Shown here piece by piece: positions 18,070-27,200 of a stretch of 64,000 nt of DNA; the first letter of the stretch is position 1; each line of letters opens with the position of its first letter. Location: positions 558,001 through 622,000 of the forward strand of contig CBDCYH010000001.1 in the NCBI GenBank assembly GCA_965224105.1, read 5' to 3'. Both the position numbers and the translations under genes were made by a program. The notes beneath the pieces were generated by a model that saw only the letters and a list, made by a program, of their open reading frames with translations, was not told where the DNA came from and did not search any database. This DNA comes from CBDCYH01 sp965224105 (GTDB taxonomy: Bacteria > Bacteroidota > Rhodothermia > Rhodothermales > JABDKH01).

Positions 18070-18336
18070 ATGAAGAAGTCACGATTTTCAGAGAAGCAGA
18101 TCATCGGCATATTGAACCGAGTGGAGGCCGGATCGAAAGTACAGGACGTATGTCGCGAACACGGTCTTAGTCCTGCAACGTATTACAACTGGAAGAAGCG
18201 TTACGGCGGGATGAGCGTAAGCGAGTTAGCCCGTGTTAAGGAACTCGAATCAGAGAACGCGCGCCTAAAGAAGATGTACACAGAACTCAGCCTGGTGCAT
18301 CACGCGCTAAAGGACGCTGTTGAAAAAAAGCTCTAA
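18070..18336 (+). CDS. IS3-family transposase OrfA (helix-turn-helix subunit)
   Basis: An 88-residue OrfA that binds the inverted repeats. It starts at ATG 18070 with MKKSRFSEKQIIGIL, the near-invariant opening of IS407/IS3 OrfA. A helix-turn-helix follows (KVQDVCREHGLSPATYYNWK), then a leucine-zipper region (ELARVKELESENARLKKMY). It ends DAVEKKL and stop. The A7 run just before the stop (GTTGAAAAAAAGCTC) is the expected -1 slippage site giving the OrfAB transposase; in the -1 frame the sequence continues KALSPDARRELVDYMKG. The reading frame itself is intact. Confidence 0.92.
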   Translation: MKKSRFSEKQIIGILNRVEAGSKVQDVCREHGLSPATYYNWKKRYGGMSVSELARVKELESENARLKKMYTELSLVHHALKDAVEKKL

Positions 18337-19160
18337 GCCCTGATGCTCGCCGCGAACTGGTGGACTACATGAAGGGATCACCACCACGTGAGTGAGCGTC
18401 AGGGCTGCGCTGCGATGTCGATAGCGCCGAGTACGTATCGGTACACGCCTAAACAGAAGGATGACTCTGCTATCATCGAAGCGCTGCTGTCGCTGGTTGA
18501 GCAGTTCCCATCCATCGGCTTTGGACTCTGCATGGATAGGCTACGCCTACAGGGCAAGGCCTGGAATCACAAACGGGTGTATCGTGTGTACCGGGCATTG
18601 GGACTTGGTATGCGGCCAAGAGCGAGAAGACGCCTTCCCGCCCGTGTCAAGCACCATCTGTATGCGCCGACGGGTCCGAACCTTGTTTGGAGTATGGATT
18701 TCATGCACGACAGTTTGTGGAGTGGCCGTAGCTTCCGCATCTTAAACGTCCTGGACGATTACAACCGGGAGTTCGTTTGGGGTGAGATCGACACGTCGAT
18801 TCCGGGCTTGCGTGTGACGCGGGTGTTGGATCAGCTCAAGGAACTACGCGGGTTGCCGGAGATGATCCGTGTGGAGGTCCGGAGTTCATCAGCAACGCGC
18901 TTGCGCTATGGTGTCAGGAAAACGATGTCACACTAGCGTTCATCGAGCCCGGCAAGCCCACGCAGAATGCGTACATCGAACGATTCAACCGCACGCTACG
19001 AGAAAGCGTGCTTAACGCCTTTGTCTTCAGAGATCTGGACCAGGTACGCGAACACATACATCGCTTTCAATGAGACTACAACCATGAACGACCAAACATG
19101 GCGCTCGGTGGATTACCGCCGATTGCCTTCAAAGAAGCTGCCTACCAGATGGCAGCATAA
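18331..19160 (+). pseudogene. IS3-family transposase OrfB, broken
   Basis: Remnant of the DDE integrase-type transposase. After the OrfA frameshift the frame reaches a stop near 18390; the rest (VSERQGCAAMSIAPSTYRY onward) is in another frame. First catalytic D is in LVWSMDFMHD. Around 18876 the expected VDNGPEF reads GTGGAGGTCCGGAGTTC: four bases are missing, deleting the second catalytic D and shifting frame. The continuation (GPEFISNALALWCQENDVT, then the catalytic E in YIERFNRTLRES) is again open, but a TGA interrupts HRFQ*DYNHERP. It ends with YQMAA and TAA at 19160. The element's transposase is therefore non-functional. Confidence 0.88.
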
Positions 19161-19168
19161 CTATAACC

Positions 19169-19207
19169 CTCTACTTTTGAATGGACCAAAAAATAGGGGG
19201 GATTACA
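19169..19207 (-). repeat. Right terminal inverted repeat of IS
   Basis: Mirror copy of 18010-18048; ends ATTACA on the plus strand, followed at once by GGTA. Confidence 0.85.
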
Positions 19208-19554
19208 GGTATCGGTGGGTCCTGCACCTTAGCGAGGTTTACAATCTCGAGCTGACTGCCGACCTGGTTGTACTAAGCGCCTGCGAAACGGGTCTGGGTA
19301 AAGTCAATCGTGGCGAGGGAATTATTAGTATGACTCGCGGCTTTCTGTATTCCGGAGCTCGTAACGTCGTCGTTTCGACGTGGACTGCACCGGACCGGGC
19401 AACGACGATGATAATGCAGGATTTCTATCGGCGGATTGCGGACGGACAAGACTATGCGAGGGCCCTCCAGGCAGCAAAACTCAAGTACATGAGTAGGGGT
19501 TACCTCCCGTCTCGTCCCTCCGCCTGGGCATCCTTCATCCTTGTAGGTGAGTAA
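19208..19554 (+). pseudogene. C-terminal fragment of a CHAT-domain (caspase-like) protein
   Basis: About 115 codons, open from the IS right end to TAA at 19554. The sequence shows LHLSEVYNLELTADLVVLSA followed by CETGLGKVNRGEG, the catalytic-cysteine half of a CHAT peptidase. Then come FLYSGARNVVVSTW, a DFYRRIADG helix and the typical end RPSAWASFILVGE. The N-terminal half with the catalytic histidine and the usual TPR array are missing, replaced by the IS. CHAT proteins act as peptidases in bacterial regulation and immunity, but this copy should be inactive. The frame is fused upstream to IS sequence, so any product would be a chimera. It ends 41 bases from the convergent dnaA stop. Confidence 0.88.
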
Positions 19555-19595
19555 TGTCGGGTGGATTTCAAATTTACCAATCGGTTGCTGAGACC

Positions 19596-21032
19596 CTAGC
19601 CCACCCGATTCTTCAAAAGGATATTGTCGTTAATGGACTCGAGCTCGGCCTTGAAGCCGGGTTCGACGTCGAGGCGATTTTCGACAGACCGGCAGGCGTG
19701 AATAACGGTGGAATGATCCCTGCCGCCGAACCTAAGTCCGATGGTCTTGAGGGGTAGCTGTGTATAACGTTTGCAACAGTACATCGCGACCTGGCGGGCC
19801 TGGACTATTTCGCGCTTTCTGGTTTTCGCAGACAATAGGTCTATATCTGTACGGTAATATTCGGCAACGATTTTTTTGATCTGCTCGACCTTCAACGGAG
19901 CCGCGGACGGATCCACCACATCCTTAAGCACGGATGCGGCCAGTTCAACATCAATTGGTCGCGAATGGAGCTGCGCGTGGGCCGTTAGCTTGATAAGTGC
20001 ACTCTCGAGCGTTCTTACGTTCGACTTTATTCGCTGAGCGACATAATCAATCACATCCGCATCCAGATTGATGTTTGTCGACTCGGCTTTCCTTCGCAGG
20101 ATGGCCGTGCGGGTCTCAAGATCCGGAGCGCGGATATCTGCAGCCAGACCCCACTGAAACCGTGAAAGGAGACGCTCTTCGATTCCGACAATATCGCGTG
20201 GGGGACGGTCAGCCGACAGGACAATCTGCCTACCGGACTGGTGCAAGTCGTTGAAGATGTGGAAGAATTCCTCCTGCGTCTTTTCCTTGCCGCTGAAGAA
20301 CTGGACGTCATCAACAATCAGGATATCCACGTGCCGATAGAACCTGCTGAAATCAGAAACCCGATTGGTCCTGATCGCCCGGATAAACTGGTTCGTGAAT
20401 TTCTCACTCGACACGTATAAAACGGAGCCCTTCCACCCAGATGCTTTTGCCTGATTCCCGATTGCCTGAGCGAGGTGTGTTTTTCCCAGTCCTACTCCCC
20501 CGTACACGAGGAAAGGATTGAAGCTCGTCGATCCCGGTTGATCCGCGATGGCTGTGGCCGCACTTCTTGCCAGTCGATTGCAGTCTCCTTCGATGAATCG
20601 ATCGAAAGTGTAGGCCGGGTTCAGCTGGCTCTGAATATTTCCGACAGGCAGCTCAGGACTACTGAAGAGAGGGCTCGTTGGAACCCGAATGTTTGACGCC
20701 CGCGGCGCTAACTGTTGCGCTTGTTCCTGCTCGCGCCAGACATCAGCGTAGGAGTCTTCGTTTGCGTCGGGCGCGACAATTCGAAAATCTACCTTTGTAC
20801 CGCGGCCAATAACTTCACCAACAACCTGGCTAATTAATTTGCTGTACCGTTTCTCCAGCCATTCAAAATAAAATTTGCTTGGCACGTCCAGGGTGAGATA
20901 GACCTTCCCATCTTCGCGTCGTATTCCCGACGGGACAATGGGTTCAAACCAAGTCTTGAATACTTGCGGGGTGATGAGTTTTGAAAAACGCGCAAGACAA
21001 TCTCTCCAATAGTTCTCCGCAGTTTGGCGCAT
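19596..21032 (-). CDS. dnaA: Chromosomal replication initiator DnaA
   Basis: Replication initiator; binds DnaA boxes at oriC and melts the origin. 478 residues from ATG 21032, chosen because MRQTAENYWRDCLARF resembles the family's domain I start and AAAGG lies just upstream; an in-frame start at 21071 adds 13 unlikely residues. Domain I contains ITPQVFKTWFEPIVP. Walker A is GGVGLGKTH (178-186) and Walker B is ILIVDDVQF (D241, D242). Sensor and arginine-finger region: IEERLLSRFQWGL. Domain IV carries FGGRDHSTVIHACRSV (435-450). All essential motifs are intact. A partial second copy lies at 17871-18009, beyond an IS and a CHAT fragment. No dnaN is adjacent. Confidence 0.97.
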   Translation of the reverse strand: MRQTAENYWRDCLARFSKLITPQVFKTWFEPIVPSGIRREDGKVYLTLDVPSKFYFEWLEKRYSKLISQVVGEVIGRGTKVDFRIVAPDANEDSYADVWREQEQAQQLAPRASNIRVPTSPLFSSPELPVGNIQSQLNPAYTFDRFIEGDCNRLARSAATAIADQPGSTSFNPFLVYGGVGLGKTHLAQAIGNQAKASGWKGSVLYVSSEKFTNQFIRAIRTNRVSDFSRFYRHVDILIVDDVQFFSGKEKTQEEFFHIFNDLHQSGRQIVLSADRPPRDIVGIEERLLSRFQWGLAADIRAPDLETRTAILRRKAESTNINLDADVIDYVAQRIKSNVRTLESALIKLTAHAQLHSRPIDVELAASVLKDVVDPSAAPLKVEQIKKIVAEYYRTDIDLLSAKTRKREIVQARQVAMYCCKRYTQLPLKTIGLRFGGRDHSTVIHACRSVENRLDVEPGFKAELESINDNILLKNRVG

Positions 21033-21456
21033 CAACCTTTTATCGTCTCGAAAATTTATTTGCCGAAGCAACTCAACTTACTATCTCGATGCTACTAGCG
21101 TGCGATGCGCCGGAGTCAAGACGTTCCAATAGTACACGCTAACAACGTACTCTGCAAGTTGCACTTGGAGAATTTTTTCCCCCAGCTATCTACACAGAAT
21201 CACCAGACTTGTCCACACTACGTAGATAAGTTTTGTGCAACAACTGAGTTTGAAGTTAGGCAATAAACGGTTCTGCATTGTCGCCCAAAGGGAAGTGATG
21301 GTACGTGCAATTTGTGAAACGCCGTGAAACATTTTTCGCGCATTGTGTTCACAAAAACGCGGCGAGAATAATTCGGCAAGTAGATATTGCGATGGCATTT
21401 GAATCGCGCAAACTTTCTGGAGCAATTCTCTAGCGACCGCATGATGTTGGCAATGA
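21033..21456. other. dnaA upstream region, possible origin or autoregulatory region
   Basis: A 424-base non-coding stretch between dnaA and the parvulin gene. Scanning both strands by eye for TTATNCACA, I find only one site with one mismatch (21209-21217) and a handful with two mismatches, including TTATCTACG on the opposite strand two bases away and CTATCTACA at 21187. There is no obvious AT-rich unwinding element. The position next to dnaA is suggestive of oriC, but the box density is low; dnaA autoregulation is an equally good reading. Confidence 0.3.
21209..21217 (+). promoter_or_regulatory. DnaA box
   Basis: TTGTCCACA, one mismatch from the TTATNCACA consensus, 177 bases upstream of the dnaA start. 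It forms a near-palindrome with CGTAGATAA (21221-21229). Confidence 0.5.
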
Positions 21457-23211
21457 CTATTGCCGGAGTCGCATTAGCTGCACAAACTGTGTAGTGTCAA
21501 CAGTAACACTCGCCTGAGATCGTAGGCGTGTTAGAAGTTTTAGTTCTGGGACAATCGGTTCGAGACTACGTCGTAGTTCCTGAACACGGTCATGAGCACG
21601 TGACTTTCTGTTTACGCGGTCGAGCACAACAATTGTGTAAACGGAATCGTCGGAGGTTACAGTGGCTACGGCTTTGCCCACGGGTGCACTCATTGCATAG
21701 ACTCCGAGAAAAGAATCGGAAAAGTTATCCGATGTAATAACCTGCCCACTTTCAACGTCTGCGATCTGCACTGTACCGCCGTTGATCGACTCCGCCAGCA
21801 TCGTGGCATCTTCCAGGGTGTTACTCGACGCCCACCAGTAACTCCCGTACCACTGGGTTAATGTTTTCTGATTAGCCCGCTGGACCAATTCGTTCAAATA
21901 GTCATCGTCCCGGGCATTTGTGGAGTCGTTTCGCAGAGACATGCGCATCAGCAGAGCCAGAATCCGACGTTCGTTCTCCTCAATTTCCTCGAGCACCTGC
22001 CCGTCTGTCGCCAGATTGCCGAGTGCGCCTTTTTCCGCCAGAACGACATTTCTCAAGGCCCTGCCAACCGATGCAGCTGTTTTGTTAACGGCTTCATCAA
22101 ATGGCAAACCCGGGAGCCACGTAGAGTACTGACCCAACGTGAACGTCTTTGCCATTCCATCAATCGAATACGTCGCCAAGACAGTGGACTCAGTAAGCGG
22201 TCGCGTGGTGGGACCGACAGCGGTCAGCTCAGAAATTTGTGCAATGGCGACAGCATCCGGTTCGACACTGTTTTCCAATTCCTTCAGAGCCTGCGCCAGC
22301 GCACGTATTGATTCCGCGTTCACTTCTACATTCACTTCTCGCATCAACCTTCGAACAAACCTGTCCCCTTCCATACGCATCCGCCGAAGTTTGAGCTGGC
22401 TTTCTATACCACCGCGCCGCGTTACGTATTCCGATTCTGTGACGAGTGGTTGCCGAATACGGTCTTCTACTCGAACAATGTGATAACCATACCGACTTCT
22501 GACAGGTTCAGAGTATTCACCAACTTCCAGATCGAATGCGACCTCCGCAAATGCATCATCAACCATGTAATACTTTATGGGTCCGAGATAGCCGGCTGTT
22601 GAGTCAAAAACTTCGGTCCTGAAACACCGCTGAGCCTCTTCAAGAAAACCAACTCCGCTGCTCAGGCGAGCGTATGCCGCGGCGGCGCTAGTCGAGTCCC
22701 GATAGAACAGGTGGCGCACAACAACCTGCTCTTTGCTTTTCACGTAGGCGACTCTCACTTCTTCATCGGTGGGTGCTGGAAGCTGTTCCAGCAAACTGAC
22801 TTCGTAGAACCTTCCTCCAAGTGCTTTCTGATGGCCGATGCTGCTCGCTCTTTCGAACGCTATCGAATTCCGCATCCCATTCCTATCCGCTTCCTGCGCC
22901 AGCAGGATCTCGTCTATCATCCGATTAAGGTGAGCCGAGCGGTTATCCGCAGTGTCATTCTGACCGGTACTAATCAGGTAGGCAATGTAGGACTGATTGA
23001 ACTGGCGGACGGAAACAGAGACAGAATCCACTCGGGCGAGGATCGTGCTATCATCAGGGAGCTGAGCGTGGCATTGCGTCGAAGGAACAGCAATTGCAAA
23101 GGCGATCCCCAATACCGACAACAATAACTTGAGCCGGACCTGCGACTTAGAAATAGATCCGGAAGTCGACCATCTGCGTCTTGCCGAGCAGCTCAAATGG
23201 TGTATAAGCAT
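21457..23211 (-). CDS. Periplasmic parvulin-type peptidyl-prolyl isomerase (SurA/PpiC-like)
   Basis: About 584 residues. An N-terminal chaperone-like helical region (MIDEILLAQEADRNGMRNS) is followed by a parvulin domain at roughly 140-250: KEQVVVRHLFYRDSTSAA, then GVGFLEEAQ, GYLGPIKYYMVDDAFAEVAF and GEYSEPVRSRYGYHIVRVED. A second long helical/linker half ends in LKLLTRLRSQASVTVDTT. It should assist folding of outer-membrane or secreted proteins in the periplasm. The start is uncertain: ATG 23211 overlaps the upstream PorV-like gene by 65 bases and puts a long arginine-rich n-region before a signal (LLLSVLGIAFAIAV). A downstream TTG (23124) is possible but lacks positive charges. It is last in the TonB/PorV-like gene set. 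Confidence 0.87.
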   Translation of the reverse strand: MLIHHLSCSARRRWSTSGSISKSQVRLKLLLSVLGIAFAIAVPSTQCHAQLPDDSTILARVDSVSVSVRQFNQSYIAYLISTGQNDTADNRSAHLNRMIDEILLAQEADRNGMRNSIAFERASSIGHQKALGGRFYEVSLLEQLPAPTDEEVRVAYVKSKEQVVVRHLFYRDSTSAAAAYARLSSGVGFLEEAQRCFRTEVFDSTAGYLGPIKYYMVDDAFAEVAFDLEVGEYSEPVRSRYGYHIVRVEDRIRQPLVTESEYVTRRGGIESQLKLRRMRMEGDRFVRRLMREVNVEVNAESIRALAQALKELENSVEPDAVAIAQISELTAVGPTTRPLTESTVLATYSIDGMAKTFTLGQYSTWLPGLPFDEAVNKTAASVGRALRNVVLAEKGALGNLATDGQVLEEIEENERRILALLMRMSLRNDSTNARDDDYLNELVQRANQKTLTQWYGSYWWASSNTLEDATMLAESINGGTVQIADVESGQVITSDNFSDSFLGVYAMSAPVGKAVATVTSDDSVYTIVVLDRVNRKSRAHDRVQELRRSLEPIVPELKLLTRLRSQASVTVDTTQFVQLMRLRQ

Positions 23212-24202
23212 AGTCGAAGCCGAATCGAGGGCCGCCAATCCGGACATCAATCCCGGCACCAAAGGTTAGGTGGCTATCCACGTTGTCGAGGAACAGGTCT
23301 TTGTAGCCTGCTCTCAGGTCAAGGTTGAACGTTCCGTTGCCGAAATGCAATTGGGCACCCACATCGCTGTTCAGATTATTGTCGTTGCTCTGATTTGCGT
23401 CGCCCATCACCAGGAGCTGCATCCGGGAGGTTGTCACGACAGGTAGTGACATCCCAAACTTGAAGGACAGCGGCATATCCCAATTATCCAGATTAATGGA
23501 AGCCGGGACATTTGGGTTGTTGCCGCTGTTGGATTCATCAATGTCGACAAAGATCTGCCCGTTGACACCCGACATTTGGAGCTTGCCTCCGAAATTCTGA
23601 ATTGACGCAGCCAAGGTCAGACCTGTCAAATAGGTGGTCTCCAGCACAAAGCCCAAATCGAATGCTGCGCCCGAGGCAGACATATCTCGAATGCTCTGTC
23701 TGATGTACTTGACCGTGCCGCCGAAGTAGAATTGGTGCGTGAGCGGCTGGGCGTACGTTAACCCGATGCTCAAGTCTGATGCAGAGAACGTTTCACCTGT
23801 ACCGTTCGGCCGCGCCACCGTCCGCACATCCATATCCCCATAATCAACAGAGGCAAGGCTGAGACCTACGACACCAGAACCAATTGCAGGCACGACGACC
23901 GCCGCGGCATTGTAGTTGATATCCGCCAGCCATTCGTGGTGTGTGAAAAAGGCACTGCCATTGTTTCGGCCCTGATAGTTTCGGGCGGCTCCAGCCGAGT
24001 TCCAAAAAATTGCGTCTGCACCCACGGCAAGCGTGGTGTACGCGTGCCCAAGTGATTGCCCCTTGGCTCCGGCCCCAAGCGTAAGAAACGGCGCCGCCGT
24101 CGTGCCCACGCGGCTCTGCGCGAGCCCGCCAGTGCTACTCGCAACGGCGAGGGTGCCCAACATGAGACCAGTCGTTATAAACCGAATTGATTTCGTCATC
24201 AT
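23147..24202 (-). CDS. PorV/PorQ-family outer-membrane protein
   Basis: About 351 residues from ATG 24202. The signal peptide (MMTKSIRFITTGLMLGTLAV) is followed by a FadL-like barrel. Family signatures: PFLTLGAGAKGQSLGHAYTT, DAIFWNSAG, and a barrel with VVGLSLASVDYGDMDVRT. PorV is the outer-membrane shuttle that carries T9SS cargo from the translocon to the attachment complex; PorQ-family proteins are relatives. The protein ends with MVDFRIYF, an aromatic terminus typical of outer-membrane barrels. It starts 7 bases after the stop of the large secreted protein upstream, so the two are cotranscribed. Which family member this is cannot be settled by eye. Confidence 0.88.
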   Translation of the reverse strand: MMTKSIRFITTGLMLGTLAVASSTGGLAQSRVGTTAAPFLTLGAGAKGQSLGHAYTTLAVGADAIFWNSAGAARNYQGRNNGSAFFTHHEWLADINYNAAAVVVPAIGSGVVGLSLASVDYGDMDVRTVARPNGTGETFSASDLSIGLTYAQPLTHQFYFGGTVKYIRQSIRDMSASGAAFDLGFVLETTYLTGLTLAASIQNFGGKLQMSGVNGQIFVDIDESNSGNNPNVPASINLDNWDMPLSFKFGMSLPVVTTSRMQLLVMGDANQSNDNNLNSDVGAQLHFGNGTFNLDLRAGYKDLFLDNVDSHLTFGAGIDVRIGGPRFGFDYAYTPFELLGKTQMVDFRIYF

Positions 24203-24209
24203 CTCGTCT

Positions 24210-27200
24210 CTATTTAACCAGGGCAAATTTGCCGACATGCTCGCCTATTCCCGGTGCTTCCACATGGAATAGATACACACCATACGCGACATCTTGCTGA
24301 TCCTCCGTCCGGAGGTCCCACCATTCTGATCCATCAGAAGAAATCCCGTTGTGCTCGATGGTTCGCACCAGCTCTCCCCGAACATTGAAAATTTTGATAG
24401 TGCACGTCAGCGGCAGATTGATAAACTGAACCCGCCGTTCACCCCGTCCCTCAATTTGGGATCGCGGTTCGAATGCGGAGGCTCCGACGTACGGATTAGG
24501 CACGACTGCGATATCTTCCAACTCGCTTTCTGCAAGCGTGTTGTCGATGGTCGACGGGCGAATTGTGAACTGGAAGTAGTCTCCGGTTGCAAATGGCTTG
24601 GTCACCTGGATTGCCAATACATCGCCGGCTGCCGGCGGGACAGAATTGGCAGGATCAGCCGGTGTAAAGCGCATCCGATACCTGAATCGTCGCGAGCCTG
24701 TGGCAGCCGATGTTTCGGCAAGGATAAGGTCGTCACCCGGATCGAATGTGCCACTTTCATTTCGGTCCTCAATGAGAAGATCGGCAAGGACGCCCTTTGT
24801 CTTGTTGAGAGCAAAAATTGGTATTTCTTCCCGGAGGAATCCAAACAGGCGAGGCGGGAGATACAGAGAATCACCAGAAGAAACGAATCGTAACTCATAG
24901 TCGTCCGCCGATTGGGTGAACGATCCGGTGGTGTCCTCTTTTACAGAGGCGATCCAGTTTGTTGAGAGCTCTTCCACCGGAGTAGGATCGAGATCGTAGC
25001 GCTCGTTCGCTGTACCCGCGTTTGAAACATATCCCGTTTTCTCGGGGATTATTTCAACGTCGCTGTCATTATCCAGAATCACCGAAAAACCTTCCAGATT
25101 CGGAGAGGAATCCGAATACGGCCCGCGCGGCAGAACTACTCTGTTGTCGGTAATATCAATTACCTCGAACTCGGTGGTCATGTAGGTATCGCCAACATCC
25201 GATGGGGTGCTATAGAAATTGACCCGGTAGATGGCATCCAGATCCGTTTCTTCTTCTATCAGAATCTTTACCTCGGCAGAACCGGTCCCAATGCCGCTCG
25301 TGAGTGTGCTCAAGTCCTCATTCGTGCTTCCCTCGACAAAACCGGCAGGTCGCGAACGCGGCGTAACAACGGCAGCATTCCTGGAAACACCCACCAGGTT
25401 GCCAGCCTGATTCACACTAATATTAAACGTGTTCTCCTGTGGATCGATGGGCGCGGAGTCCGGATTATTGACATCACCAAACCCGCGATCGTAGGCGACC
25501 AACGCATAGTAGTACGTTATGCCATTCGTGACATTCTCGTCGATGTAGAAAAACTGCAGTCCATTGTTCGTTCCACGATCGTAGATCGCTTCGCCATCGA
25601 TTACCGGGACTGGCCCAGAGATATCGTTATCAAGATCCCATTGTGCGATCGGTCTAAAAAACAGCGGCGTCCCGTTCTTGTCGGTGATGAGCCGCGCATC
25701 AGACAGCAGTGGATCGGTACCCTTGTAGAGTTTGTAGCCTTCAAAGTCGAACTCCTGGGTAAACCTGTCAAAGGACCTTACCGAGGTTGTATCCCAGCTC
25801 AACACCACCCGTCCGTCACCTGCGGCGGCAGTGAGTTTCGGCGTAAACGGTGGTTGCGCAAAGTTGTAATCCGCATTGAAGATGCTTTGAGCCGTGCGCC
25901 GGTTACGGAAAAAGTCCGTTTCGTCCTGGCCGAAGATCCAGGCCGTCGAAAAGAAGTCAACGGATCCTGCATCCAGTGAAACCGGTCCCGAGTTGAACAG
26001 CAGAAAAGGTTCAACATCAGCAACGAAGGCTTCAGGTTTTGTTCCGAGTGGAAACTGGGCCATCTCGATCCTGTCCCACAACCACGAGTCATCGCGCAGA
26101 TTGTCGCCGTTTTCGTAGAAAGGCCGCGTGTTGAGATCAAACCCGGTCAGGCCAATTTGATCGGACTCATCGACGTCGAGTTCGTCAAAGTTCGGCTCAC
26201 CCAGAGTGGGAATCCCATCAGCTTCTCCGGTGTCGGGGCCCGGGTAGATAAGGTCGAACGGACCGACGCCGTCTCGGCCAACATCGTTGTTGAGGGGCTC
26301 ACCCTGGTCCCAGACTCCGTTTCCGTTTTCATCTCCAAAGCCCACCCAGTCGAGGTTTTCGTCACCGGTCCACCACCTCCCTGCCTTGTATGCGGCCCGG
26401 TCTTCGAGGGGCCCGTTGAAAGCTTCGAAGTTGATCAAGTCGTAAGTCGCTGCGGCAGCCGCTTCGATCTGTGCTTCACCCTCGATAAGGACACCTGGAC
26501 CGCTGAATCGGGACTCATCAGTAATACCATCTTCGTCGTTATCCAGGCCATCGGAGGACCGCGCCGGACTCTCGAGGAACGCGAAGCCAGTATAGCCTAG
26601 ATCGTAAGTACCGCCGGACGGTCGAGTGCCAATTCCATCTTGGTCCCAGCCGAAGGTGACGTCTTCCTGCGGGTTGAAAGACGCGTTCTCGTCTCCCTCT
26701 TCATTCCCAAGCCCGTAGTCCATGATTTGGGAGAAGAAGAGATGGTCGTGCTCCCAGCCTCCGACGTTGTTCACGCGGTAGAGAATGAACATCAAATCTT
26801 CCGCCAGCACGTTCGCCCATTGAAAAATGCGGACCTGGTTTTGCAGGCCGAGCCCCCCGATCGTTGAATCCGAGGCGGAAGCGTAGAACACTCCGTCGTC
26901 ACTTAGGGGTACTTTCGTCTCCGGATCAAGCTGGTATTCTTTGTCTGAAAAATCATCCATTACATAGAAGCTTTCCAGATCTGCGTTGAACACATTCCGA
27001 CCGAAGAATCCATTCCAGTTACCTGGCCAGCCTGGATCATCCGGGATGTCCAATCGGTCGGGCCAGAATCCTGGCCACGAAGTCGGATCGTTGCTCAACG
27101 CGGGTACCGGTGTTCGCTGTCCGGTGACAGGGTCGAAACGGTTGGGATTATTGAACCCTGGCAACGGAAGCCAGCCCCAGAGCTCACCACCAGGTCCAAC

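Larger units (their letters stand above)
18010..19207 (+). mobile_element. IS3-family (IS407-like) insertion sequence, decayed
   Basis: A 1198-bp element with TG...CA ends. Imperfect 39-bp terminal inverted repeats (18010-18048 and 19169-19207) match at 29 of 39 positions, sharing TGTAA, TTTGGTCC and AAAGTAGAG. It holds an intact orfA and a broken orfB read by programmed -1 frameshift in this family (A7 run at the end of orfA). Flanking GGTA repeats are present on both sides. The transposase carries at least two frameshifts and one in-frame stop, so the copy is dead unless helped in trans. It separates the dnaA remnant from the CHAT fragment. Confidence 0.9.

Noticed and set aside
18967..19554. 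A single 195-codon gene spanning the IS end and CHAT region
   Set aside because: The first 80 codons are IS sequence in another frame; only 19208-19554 is CHAT, so it is an artefact of fusion.
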